Assembly (NCBI GenBank): GCA_910583525.1
Contig: CAJTXL010000041.1
Coordinates: forward strand, 1 to 20,250
Direction of reading: 5' to 3'
DNA: 20,250 bases
From: an uncultured Muribaculaceae bacterium
Lineage (GTDB): Bacteria > Bacteroidota > Bacteroidia > Bacteroidales > Muribaculaceae
Made by a program: the position numbers and the translations under genes. Position 1 is the stretch's first letter. Each line of letters opens with the position of its first letter. Below the pieces are notes generated by a model. That model did no database searches and had not been told where the DNA came from. It worked only from the letters and a program-made list of their open reading frames with translations. Of the stretch, positions 13,993 to 20,250 are shown one piece after another.

Positions 13993-14949
13993 TTATTGGA
14001 GTGTAATTAACGTGGACGCCTCTTTGCGCGGCAGAACAGCGAGGTGTAGCCGTTCCGTGTCGAGGTAGTCTGAGGCGATTGCTATCTCCGCGTCCTCAAG
14101 GGCCTGGCGCACTGTCGCCAATGCTATTTGCGGCGTGTTGTTGTCCTGACTGAGATGGCAGAGGAATATGTGGCCAAAAGAGCATGTTTTGGCTACCGAT
14201 GCCAGGTAGCGTGCCGTGTCGGCGTTGTCGAGATGCCCTATTGTCGATGCAATGCGCGCTTTGAGGTGCTGCGGATAACGCCCGTTGCGCAGCATGGCGC
14301 TGTCATAGTTGCTCTCAATCATCAGGTTGCGCGCACGGCGTATGTAGTGGTCGGCACGTGCGGTGACGGTACCTGTGTCCGTAGCTATCACGAACGATGT
14401 GCCGCATCCCTCGATATGGAAACCGGCGTTGTCCGTTCCGTCGTGGCTCGTCTCGAAAGCCGTTACGGTGAAACGCCCCAGCTCGAACGGAAACTCCTTG
14501 TAGATGGGCACGTGGTAGTCTTTTATGCGCCGTGACATACTATGCCGCCGTAGTAGGCCGTTGAAGGCCTTGAGTGTGGCATACAGGCGCATGTGTCTGT
14601 TGTAGCGCAGTATCGCATAGGCATACCGCACGTGGTCGCTGTGGTCGTGCGTCAAAAGTATGCCCTTGATTGTCGCAGGGTCGATGCTGTTTGCCTTCAA
14701 CTGCTCCATCACGTAGTTGTTGTCGACCCCGGCATCTATCAGTATGCCGCACGACGGCGTGCCTATATAAGAGCAGTTGCCGCTGCTTCCGCTGCCGAAC
14801 GACATGAACATCATCCGTTCTGGCTGCTCGAGGACGGCTTCGTCCATCGGTGCCAGCTCTCCGGCTGCATCATCGGCCGCAGCATCGAAGAGCCCCGGCT
14901 GAGAGGCCCAGAATGATTGCTGTTTTAGTTTTTGTCGGCGTCGGGTCAT
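13993..14949 (-). CDS. WalJ/YycJ-like metallo-beta-lactamase-fold hydrolase
   Basis: A 318-residue metallo-beta-lactamase-fold protein. The metal motif THDHSDH is at about 100-106, preceded by FGSGSSGNCSYIG (about 51-63) and ILIDAGVD, the signature opening of the YycJ/WalJ group. Further metal-binding positions are provided by TSHDG, ATDTGTV and the GHLDN and CHLSQDNN histidines toward the C-terminus. In Bacillus relatives the enzyme is a putative exonuclease linked to cell-division control. Here the conserved domain begins about residue 46 (two Met at 46-47), so the first 45 residues (basic, then acidic and Ala-rich) are an extension or a sign that the real start is downstream. It lies five bases after the RsmI-like gene and should be translated from the same message. 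Confidence 0.85.
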   Translation of the reverse strand: MTRRRQKLKQQSFWASQPGLFDAAADDAAGELAPMDEAVLEQPERMMFMSFGSGSSGNCSYIGTPSCGILIDAGVDNNYVMEQLKANSIDPATIKGILLTHDHSDHVRYAYAILRYNRHMRLYATLKAFNGLLRRHSMSRRIKDYHVPIYKEFPFELGRFTVTAFETSHDGTDNAGFHIEGCGTSFVIATDTGTVTARADHYIRRARNLMIESNYDSAMLRNGRYPQHLKARIASTIGHLDNADTARYLASVAKTCSFGHIFLCHLSQDNNTPQIALATVRQALEDAEIAIASDYLDTERLHLAVLPRKEASTLITLQ

Positions 14950-14954
14950 AAGTG

Positions 14955-15668
14955 TCAGTTCTCGGAGTAGAGCAGGAAAATGGCTGGACGCTTATTGTAG
15001 TCGTATTTTGCGGTCTTCCAATAGCTCAATGGCTTTGTCGTGATAGATTGTGTCGGCGCCGTGATGTCGGCCGCAACGCAAAGCAGCAGCGACGGCGGCA
15101 GCGACGATGCCAGTTCGGCGATAAGCTTGTTGTTGCGGTAAGGAGTTTCGATGAAAATCTGCGTTTGACGGCGCGAACGGATGTCGCGCTCCATCTGCTT
15201 CAGTGCGGCGGTGCGCCGTTGGGCGTCGATAGGCAGATAACCAAAAAAAGCGAAGCTTTGGCCGTTGAAGCCCGATGCCATCAACGAGAGCAGTATGCTC
15301 GACGGACCTACGAGGGGAACCACCTCAACCCCGTGCCTTTGTGCGCACGCCACCAGGTCGGCGCCCGGGTCGGCCACGGCCGGGCAGCCGGCTTCCGATA
15401 TGATGCCGATGTCCTTGCCCTGCAACGCAGGGGCAAGCATGGCCTCAACGGCCTCGGGTGCGGTGTGCTCGTTCAGTACCTCGAAGTGGAGTGCGTCGAT
15501 GTCGATGCTGCGGTCGCATGCTTTGAGGAAACGCCGTGCCGTGCGCAGCTCTTCGACCACGAAATAGTGCACGCCGGTTATCAGCTCGATGTTGCGCTGT
15601 GGCAGCACATCGGCCGGAGAGCCTTGCGACAGAAGCGATGGGAACAGATATATCTTACCGAAGTCCAT
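14955..15668 (-). CDS. RsmI-like SAM-dependent methyltransferase (tetrapyrrole-methylase fold)
   Basis: A 237-residue methyltransferase of the RsmI/tetrapyrrole-methylase group. The block IGIISEAGCPAVADPGADLV (about 87-106) corresponds to SDAGTPLISDPGYRLV of RsmI, then VPLVGPSSILLSLMASGFNG and FFGYLPIDAQ follow in the usual order. The canonical N-terminal TPIGNL motif is absent; the protein opens KIYLFPSLLSQGSPADVLP. Classic RsmI methylates the 2'-O of C1402 in 16S rRNA; Bacteroidetes often carry a second, shorter paralogue annotated only as SAM-dependent methyltransferase, and this fits that group. The substrate is therefore uncertain. The minus-strand box TATCTTTG (15683-15676) ends seven bases before the ATG, so the mRNA may be nearly leaderless. 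Confidence 0.78.
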   Translation of the reverse strand: MDFGKIYLFPSLLSQGSPADVLPQRNIELITGVHYFVVEELRTARRFLKACDRSIDIDALHFEVLNEHTAPEAVEAMLAPALQGKDIGIISEAGCPAVADPGADLVACAQRHGVEVVPLVGPSSILLSLMASGFNGQSFAFFGYLPIDAQRRTAALKQMERDIRSRRQTQIFIETPYRNNKLIAELASSLPPSLLLCVAADITAPTQSITTKPLSYWKTAKYDYNKRPAIFLLYSEN

Positions 15669-15675
15669 AACGGTA

Positions 15676-15724
15676 CAAAGATACGAAAAAATTGCTTACA
15701 CGTGAAAATTATACATTAACTTTG
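15676..15724. promoter_or_regulatory. divergent promoter region of rsmI-like gene and lptFG
   Basis: CAAAGATA at 15676-15683 is a -7 box on the minus strand (TATCTTTG), and TAACTTTG at 15717-15724 is one on the plus strand. TTG at 15692-15694 is a possible plus-strand -33 box with a 22-base spacer, slightly long. A CACGTG palindrome (15699-15704) lies near the midpoint. Confidence 0.55.
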
Positions 15725-15750
15725 CAGTCTGAAACAGCCTCTCTATTTAT

Positions 15751-17592
15751 ATGGTGATTATAAAACGTCTGTACACTTATATGCTCCAACGGTTTCTGCC
15801 GTTGCTGCTGATGACGTTTTTTATATGCCTGTTCATAGTGCTGATGCAGTTCTTGTGGCGTTTCATCGACGACCTCGTCGGCAAAGGGCTTGAGTTCGGC
15901 GTCATTGCCGAACTGTTCATGTATGCCGCGCTTACGATGGTGCCTACGGCATTGCCGCTGGCGGTTCTGCTGGCTTCGCTGATGGTGTTCGGTAACCTCG
16001 GCGAGAAATTCGAGCTTACGGCCATGAAGGCGTCGGGCATTTCGCTTTTCCGCATCATGAAGCCCCTGACCGTGCTTATGGTGCTGATTGCCATAGGGGC
16101 TTTCTTCTTTCAGAACAATGTGCTGCCGGTGGCGCAGACCAAAATGTGGACGCTCCTTTTCTCTGTCAGGCAGAAATCGCCCGAAGTCGAAATCCCCGAG
16201 CGCTCGTTCTACTCCGAGATACCGAACATGAACCTCTATGTCGACCGCAAGAATGCCGAGACAGGCATGCTCTACGGCATGATTATATACGACATATCAC
16301 GCGGTTACGACAATACCCGTGTGATACTTGCCGATTCGGGACAGTTCAATTTCACCGAAGACAAGACGCGTCTGTTCCTGCATCTCTACGCCGGCGAGAT
16401 GTTCGAGAATATGCGCGACAATACCATGGGAGCGTCTTCGTCGCAGCGCTATCTGCCCTTCAGGCGCGAGCATTTCTCCGAGAAAGAGATATACTTCCCC
16501 TTCGATGCCAATCTCAACCTTATCGACGAAGGCGGCATGCGTAGCCAGTACATAGGGCAGAACATAAACCAGCTACGGCATTCTATCGACTCAATCGGCC
16601 GGCAGGTCGACTCAATCGGCAACATGTATGCCTCCGAGCTGCTTGCCACCCCATATTTCGGCCTGCGTCCGAAGCTGACGCGTGTCGAGGAAGGACGGGT
16701 TATCGAATATCCTCGTCCCGAAGTGCGGCTCGACAGGCCGCTCGACCTCGATTCGCTCTTTCAGGCCCCTAACCCAGGCTATGCCAAAACCTATGTCACA
16801 CAGGCGCTGTCGAAGGCCAAGCGACAGAAACAGGAATATCTCTACCGAAGTATGTCGCTTGCCGAGCAGGCCAAGCTGATGCGTCGGCACGACATTGAGA
16901 TGCAGCGAAAATTCACGCTCTCGTTCGCCTGCATAATATTTTTCTTCATTGGCGCACCGCTCGGGGCCATAATCAAGAAAGGCGGTCTCGGCACGCCGCT
17001 TGTCATTTCGGTGCTCCTGTTCATAGTCTACTTCATCATCGACAACATGGGCTTCAAGATGGCGCGCGACGGTAAGTTGCCCGTTTGGGAAGGCATATGG
17101 CTCAGCTCCATGGTGCTGCTTCCTTTGGGCGTGTTCTTCACCTACAAGGCCGTCGGCGATTCTGCAGTGTTCAATGTCGATGCCTACCGCAACTTTTTCC
17201 GCCGCCTTACAGGGCATGGCAACGAGCGGAGCCTCACACTCAAAGAAGTGCATATGGCCGATGTCGAAAAGCCCGTCGCGCTTTCGATGCTTTCCGACTT
17301 CCTCGGGCTTGCCGAAACCGAAGGCAGGCGTGCCGCGGCGCTCTCTCCTTTGCGACGCCTGTTCGACGGTGGCGTCGACCGTTCGCTCAGACAGCCGCTG
17401 AACCAGTTGGTCGATTATCTGTCGAACACCACCGACATATACACGCTAAACCTTCTCAACCAATATCCCTTTAAACCGACGGCACGCAATGTCGGCTCTG
17501 TCATAGCAACGACGAAATCGCTGCTCGACCGCATAGGCGAAGGCCGCGTTGCCGAAAAAAACGATACAGATGGAACAGAAGATACACCTTGA
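15751..17592 (+). CDS. LptF/LptG-family (YjgP/YjgQ) lipopolysaccharide export permease
   Basis: A 613-residue inner-membrane permease of the LptF/LptG family. Three N-terminal membrane helices (about 12-36, 52-84, 98-122) include MVPTALPLAVLLASLMVFGNLGEKFELTAMKASGISLFRIMKP, read here in pieces as the conserved loop that contacts the LptB ATPase (KASG, about 97). A large periplasmic domain (about 130-380) is followed by three C-terminal helices (about 388-480) with FFIGAPLGAIIKKGGLG. A 130-residue cytoplasmic tail follows, longer than in E. coli LptF or LptG (about 360 residues), as is typical of the Bacteroidetes form. It moves lipopolysaccharide out of the inner membrane together with LptB and LptC. 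It overlaps ribBA by 23 bases, so the two are co-transcribed. Confidence 0.88.
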   Translation: MVIIKRLYTYMLQRFLPLLLMTFFICLFIVLMQFLWRFIDDLVGKGLEFGVIAELFMYAALTMVPTALPLAVLLASLMVFGNLGEKFELTAMKASGISLFRIMKPLTVLMVLIAIGAFFFQNNVLPVAQTKMWTLLFSVRQKSPEVEIPERSFYSEIPNMNLYVDRKNAETGMLYGMIIYDISRGYDNTRVILADSGQFNFTEDKTRLFLHLYAGEMFENMRDNTMGASSSQRYLPFRREHFSEKEIYFPFDANLNLIDEGGMRSQYIGQNINQLRHSIDSIGRQVDSIGNMYASELLATPYFGLRPKLTRVEEGRVIEYPRPEVRLDRPLDLDSLFQAPNPGYAKTYVTQALSKAKRQKQEYLYRSMSLAEQAKLMRRHDIEMQRKFTLSFACIIFFFIGAPLGAIIKKGGLGTPLVISVLLFIVYFIIDNMGFKMARDGKLPVWEGIWLSSMVLLPLGVFFTYKAVGDSAVFNVDAYRNFFRRLTGHGNERSLTLKEVHMADVEKPVALSMLSDFLGLAETEGRRAAALSPLRRLFDGGVDRSLRQPLNQLVDYLSNTTDIYTLNLLNQYPFKPTARNVGSVIATTKSLLDRIGEGRVAEKNDTDGTEDTP

Positions 17593-18787
17593 CAGCATCG
17601 AAGAGGCCATCGACGATTTCCGCCACGGAAAGATGGTCATCGTGGTCGACGACGAAGACCGCGAGAACGAAGGCGACCTCATCGTCGCCGCCGAAAAAAT
17701 AACGCCCGAGCAGGTCAATTTCATGCTCAAGAACGCCCGTGGGGTGCTGTGTGTGCCCCTCACGATATCGCGGTGCGAACAGCTCGGCCTGCCGCATCAG
17801 GTCGAAAATAACACTTCGATGCTCGGCACGCCCTTTACCGTGACTGTCGATAAGCTCGAAGGCTGCTCAACGGGGGTGAGCATCGAAGACCGTTGCGCCA
17901 CCATCCGTGCCCTCGCCGACCCATTGTCGACCCCTGAGACTTTCGGCAGGCCCGGACACATTAACCCTCTCTATGCGCAGGATTTGGGCGTGTTGCGCCG
18001 TAGCGGACATACCGAGGCGGCTGTCGACCTCGCCCGTCTTGCCGGGCTCCAGCCGGCGGCGGCGCTCATGGAAATCATGAGCGACGACGGTAGCATGGCT
18101 CGACTTCCCGAACTGCGCTGCCGGGCCGACGAGTGGGGCATGAAACTCGTGTCTATCCGCGACCTCATTGCCTATAGGCTCGCCTCCGAACAGCTTGTAG
18201 AGCAGGGCGTAGAAGTCGACATGCCCACCGAATACGGCCACTTCCGTCTCATACCCTTCCGTCAGAAAAGCAACGGACTCGAACATATAGCCATAATCAA
18301 GGGCGACGTAGCCGACGGCGAGCCGGTTCTTGTGCGCGTGCATTCTTCGTGCGCCACCGGCGATATCTTCGCCAGCAAACGGTGCGACTGCGGCGACCAG
18401 CTCCACAAAGCAATGCAGATGGTCGAGGCCGAAGGCCGCGGAGCCATCGTCTATCTCAATCAAGAAGGTCGCGGAATCGGCCTTATGGATAAAATCCGTG
18501 CCTATAAACTTCAGGAAGAGGGTCTCGATACCGTTGAGGCGAACATACACCTTGGCCACGATGCCGACGAGCGCGACTACGGCGTCGGAGCGCAGATACT
18601 CAACCTGCTCGGAATACACAAGATGCGCCTGATGACCAACAATCCTGTCAAGCGCGTCGGTCTCGAAGGCTATGGCCTCGAAGTAGTAGAGAACGTGCCT
18701 ATAGAAATAGCTCCGAACCCTTACAACATGCGCTACATGCACACCAAGAAAGAGCGTATGGGGCACAATCTGCATCAGGTAGAATGA
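17570..18787 (+). CDS. ribBA: bifunctional DHBP synthase / GTP cyclohydrolase II
   Basis: A 405-residue enzyme for the first steps of riboflavin synthesis. The N-terminal half (about 1-200) is 3,4-dihydroxy-2-butanone-4-phosphate synthase: DDEDRENEGDLI (about 27-38, with acidic metal ligands) and GHTEAAVDLARLAG (about 145-158). The C-terminal half (about 205-405) is GTP cyclohydrolase II with the zinc cysteines at about 261, 272 and 274 (HSSCATGDIF...RCDCG) and the NQEGRGIGL block that contains catalytic residues. Product of the first is the four-carbon unit, of the second the pyrimidine precursor. Start: ATG 17570 lies inside the end of the LptFG gene; an upstream TTG at 17549 in the same frame is less likely. 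The stop overlaps the next ATG (ATGA). No FMN riboswitch is visible upstream, because the gene is inside an operon. Confidence 0.94.
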   Translation: MEQKIHLDSIEEAIDDFRHGKMVIVVDDEDRENEGDLIVAAEKITPEQVNFMLKNARGVLCVPLTISRCEQLGLPHQVENNTSMLGTPFTVTVDKLEGCSTGVSIEDRCATIRALADPLSTPETFGRPGHINPLYAQDLGVLRRSGHTEAAVDLARLAGLQPAAALMEIMSDDGSMARLPELRCRADEWGMKLVSIRDLIAYRLASEQLVEQGVEVDMPTEYGHFRLIPFRQKSNGLEHIAIIKGDVADGEPVLVRVHSSCATGDIFASKRCDCGDQLHKAMQMVEAEGRGAIVYLNQEGRGIGLMDKIRAYKLQEEGLDTVEANIHLGHDADERDYGVGAQILNLLGIHKMRLMTNNPVKRVGLEGYGLEVVENVPIEIAPNPYNMRYMHTKKERMGHNLHQVE

Positions 18788-19407
18788 GCGCAGCCGACAG
18801 CCGCCGACGCCTGGAAAGCTTCCATGCCGAACTCGACCGCTTGAACGAGGACGGCGACGCCCAAACACTCGTCCGCTGGACGGGTGAGCAGCTTGCCGCC
18901 GCAAACGACCGCCTCGCCAAAAGCGCCGCCGGCGACCGCACCGATACCGCCGCAGAGCTGCTCGTCATCTCTTTTCCGCATGTTAGCGCCCTTGCGCAGG
19001 TCGGCATGCCCGGCGAAGCCCTTGCCACCGACGTTCTCACCCTGCTCACTGTGCTCAATGCCCGTGTCAACCCCGAAGACTTTGGCTCGCTGTGGCTTGA
19101 GAGCCTGCAAGGCCTTTGTGCGTTCGCCGCGCAGTATCTCGCCGCCGACGGCGGCAGCGCCGGGCTGCAGCCTTCGCAGATAGCAGGGCAGATATACGGC
19201 CTCTTCCTCGCGACGGCACACGTCTATATTCCCCGTTTCGGTGCATCCGACGCCATGCGCCGCTTCTACGACCACCTTCGCCACATAGCTTCGCAGGCAG
19301 GCGAAGACATCAGTCATTTCCAAGGACATCGCATCGTGCCCACCATGGCCATCGACATATTGGGCGACACCGCTTCACGCCTTGCCTCTTTGGGACTGAT
19401 GTCGTAA
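18784..19407 (+). CDS. unrecognised 207-residue protein downstream of ribBA
   Basis: I do not recognise this protein. It is 207 residues, rich in Ala and Leu and predicted mostly helical; no signal peptide, membrane segment or known catalytic motif is visible. Charged N-terminal helix (SRRRLESFHAELDRLNEDGD), middle helices with many small residues, and a C-terminal stretch containing FQGHRIVPTMAIDILGDTAS. Its ATG overlaps the ribBA stop (ATGA), which indicates translational coupling and suggests the protein is made together with RibBA. Base composition is GC-rich like ribBA, so it is not an obvious newcomer. A role in riboflavin synthesis or in regulating RibBA is a guess from position only. 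A 6-bp hairpin (19408-19426) follows directly after the stop. Confidence 0.7.
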   Translation: MSAADSRRRLESFHAELDRLNEDGDAQTLVRWTGEQLAAANDRLAKSAAGDRTDTAAELLVISFPHVSALAQVGMPGEALATDVLTLLTVLNARVNPEDFGSLWLESLQGLCAFAAQYLAADGGSAGLQPSQIAGQIYGLFLATAHVYIPRFGASDAMRRFYDHLRHIASQAGEDISHFQGHRIVPTMAIDILGDTASRLASLGLMS

Positions 19408-19426
19408 GTCCTCTGTGGTCGAGGAC
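19408..19426 (+). terminator. weak terminator-like hairpin after the lptFG-ribBA operon
   Basis: GTCCTC (19408-19413) pairs with GAGGAC (19421-19426), loop TGTGGTC. It is followed by a second small stem (CGGA/TCCG, 19428-19439) but by no clear T-run, so it is only a weak candidate. Confidence 0.3.
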
Positions 19427-19477
19427 GCGGAAAAATCCGACCCCGGGATCTGTTTTGCAACTTTTATCGGCAAAAAT

Positions 19478-19508
19478 TTGTTGATGCAATATAAAAGCAA
19501 TGTATTTG
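19478..19508 (+). promoter_or_regulatory. possible promoter of the toxin-antitoxin pair
   Basis: TTG at 19478-19480, a 20-base spacer and TGTATTTG at 19501-19508. The second box has TG in place of TA, so it fits the consensus only partly. Confidence 0.4.
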
Positions 19509-19515
19509 CAAATAA

Positions 19516-19527
19516 AATGATATCATT
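19516..19527. promoter_or_regulatory. 12-bp palindrome, candidate antitoxin operator
   Basis: AATGATATCATT (19516-19527) is a perfect palindrome directly before the antitoxin ATG at 19528. Ribbon-helix-helix antitoxins commonly bind such short palindromes near their own promoter, so autorepression is likely but unproven. Confidence 0.45.
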
Positions 19528-19785
19528 ATGGAAGCTGCAATACCTCATAAAAAAGCGACTATGTTTCGTCTGAACATCGACCTCATTGACCGATTAAAAG
19601 AGTTGGCGCGTCGTGAACACCGTAGCCTCAACAATTATGTAGAGTGTGTTCTGCTCGACGCTGCTTATAACCGGCCAAACGAAGAGACCATCGCCGCAAT
19701 CAACGAAGCCCGAAAAGGCAATTATGTGGGTGACCCGATTGACCCTACAAGTGTTGAAACATTGTTGAAGTCTGCCGGGATATGA
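19528..19785 (+). CDS. ribbon-helix-helix antitoxin, partner of a YafQ-type toxin
   Basis: An 85-residue protein. Residues about 10-47 fit a ribbon-helix-helix DNA-binding domain: a short strand ATMFRLNIDLIDRLKELARR, a turn, then HRSLNNYVECVLLDAAY as the second helix. The C-terminal half (about 50-85, ETIAAINEARKGNYVGDPID onward) resembles the toxin-binding tail found in RelB/DinJ-like antitoxins of Bacteroidetes, which often carry an EAxxG motif there. It would neutralise the toxin encoded by the overlapping next frame (ATGA at 19782-19785) and repress its own promoter; a palindrome sits just upstream. Base composition is noticeably more AT-rich than the genes on its left, consistent with a transferred module. 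Confidence 0.75.
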   Translation: MEAAIPHKKATMFRLNIDLIDRLKELARREHRSLNNYVECVLLDAAYNRPNEETIAAINEARKGNYVGDPIDPTSVETLLKSAGI

Positions 19786-20070
19786 AAATCCTGCGTCAAA
19801 CCGGGCAGTTTAAGAAAGATTTAAAACGTTATTCAAATCGCCCCGACAAGCTTAAAAAAACTCAGTGAAATTCTTTGTCTGCTTAAAAACGAAGAATCTA
19901 TACCTCAGTCATACAGGCCGCATATGCTGATGGGAAATTACAGCGGCTGCATGGAGTGTCATATCGAAGGTGATTTCCTGCTCATATGGATTGATGAAGC
20001 CACTGATGTCGTTGGGCTTCTTCGTCTTGGCTCACATGCCGAATTATTCGGCAAAGGAGTAAAACGATAA
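19782..20070 (+). pseudogene. YafQ-type mRNA interferase toxin, broken by a +1 frameshift in an A7 run
   Basis: From ATG 19782 (overlapping the antitoxin stop) the frame reads 28 residues and ends at TGA 19866-19868. Removing one A from the A7 run at 19854-19860 gives a continuous 95-residue protein ending at TAA 20068-20070, the normal size for YafQ/RelE-like toxins. In the joined protein the positions that match catalytic residues of E. coli YafQ are present: His at 47, 60 and 85, Asp at 64 and Phe at 89, within NYSGCMECHIEGDFLLIW and GSHAELFGK. So apart from the extra A nothing is missing. Three explanations: a real loss of function, a homopolymer sequencing error, or transcript slippage on the A tract restoring some full-length toxin. 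Ribosomal -1 slippage would give the wrong frame. Confidence 0.8.
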
Positions 20071-20146
20071 ATTCCTAATTCTCTTAGCAGTACTGCGGTG
20101 GGAGACGGTGCAAAAGAACAAATGAAGAAAAATAATTGCGAGAAAA

Positions 20147-20178
20147 TTTGGCGGTTTGAAAAAAAATATCTAACTTTG
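20147..20178 (+). promoter_or_regulatory. promoter of tRNA-Val
   Basis: TTTG at 20147-20150, a 20-base spacer and TAACTTTG at 20171-20178 match the Bacteroidetes consensus well. Transcription would start near 20183, 16 bases before the tRNA. Confidence 0.65.
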
Positions 20179-20198
20179 CATCGCTTTTGACAAGGAAG

Positions 20199-20250
20199 GG
20201 GCGCTTAGCTCAGCTGGTTCAGAGCGTCTGCCTTACAAGCAGAGGGTCGG
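20199..20250 (+). tRNA. tRNA-Val (anticodon UAC), 3' part beyond the window
   Basis: The first 52 bases fold as a tRNA: acceptor strand GGGCGCT (20199-20205), D stem GCTC/GAGC (20208-20211 with 20222-20225), anticodon stem TCTGC/GCAGA (20227-20231 with 20239-20243), and anticodon loop CTTACAA with TAC at 20234-20236, which reads GUA (Val). The variable loop and start of the T stem follow; the rest is cut off by the window edge. Confidence 0.93.

Noticed and set aside
17867..18904. 345-codon minus-strand frame opposite ribBA
   Set aside because: It is the antisense of a certain enzyme, spans a gene junction, and shows no recognisable domain.
19854..19860. Programmed -1 ribosomal frameshift at A AAA AAA
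   Set aside because: A -1 shift leads to the wrong frame; only +1 or -2 restores the toxin.
20087..20096. GCAGTACTGC palindrome after the toxin
   Set aside because: Ten bases only, no T-run and no matching copy; not enough to call a terminator or operator.
1..20250. CRISPR arrays, insertion sequences, prophage genes
   Set aside because: No regularly spaced repeats, transposase or phage-like proteins were seen on either strand.

Overview
The window looks like a chromosomal segment of a Bacteroidales bacterium, most likely Muribaculaceae or a close relative. The reasons are the promoter boxes of the TAnnTTTG type (with TTG or TTTG about 20 bases upstream), two DUF6377-type regulators, a glycine-lipid acyltransferase pair of Bacteroides type, an LptF/LptG permease joined to ribBA, and very short spacing between genes. 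The genus is inferred, not proven.

Layout, left to right. Bases 1-823 hold the 3' part of a DUF6377-type membrane regulator whose frame is closed by a stop at 47-49. Bases 823-1202 hold no protein gene but contain a well-formed promoter and a hairpin, possibly a small RNA. Bases 1202-4720 carry a plus-strand run: an SLC13-type transporter with two RCK-C domains, a BASS-like membrane protein and a Crp/Fnr-type regulator. A 400-base AT-rich gap follows, with a possible minus-strand small RNA ending at a strong terminator (4773-4806). A complete DUF6377 regulator lies at 5121-6686. A shorter gap (6687-6969) holds another promoter and a long hairpin.

Bases 6970-10683 are a minus-strand four-gene cassette: polytopic GT-C-like membrane protein, GT2 glycosyltransferase, degenerate SDR/epimerase-like protein, and a GT42/DUF115-like protein. 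The genes are chained by three ATGA stop-start overlaps, which suggests one translationally coupled unit making or attaching a surface glycan. It is divergent from glsA-glsB (10767-12548), which make N-acyl-glycine-type lipids, followed 29 bases later by purB (12578-13936).

Convergent to purB is a minus-strand pair: an RsmI-like tetrapyrrole-methylase-fold methyltransferase and a WalJ/YycJ-like metallo-hydrolase. Divergent from these is a plus-strand operon: LptF/LptG permease, ribBA and an unrecognised 207-residue protein. The right end has a ribbon-helix-helix antitoxin with a YafQ-type toxin broken by one extra A in an A7 run, then a tRNA-Val(UAC) cut by the window edge.

The most noteworthy items are the frameshifted but otherwise intact YafQ toxin, the overlapped four-gene glycan cassette with its degenerate SDR, three candidate orphan non-coding transcription units, and near-leaderless divergent promoters. 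No CRISPR array, insertion sequence or prophage was seen. All family assignments come from reading the translations; no database search was run.
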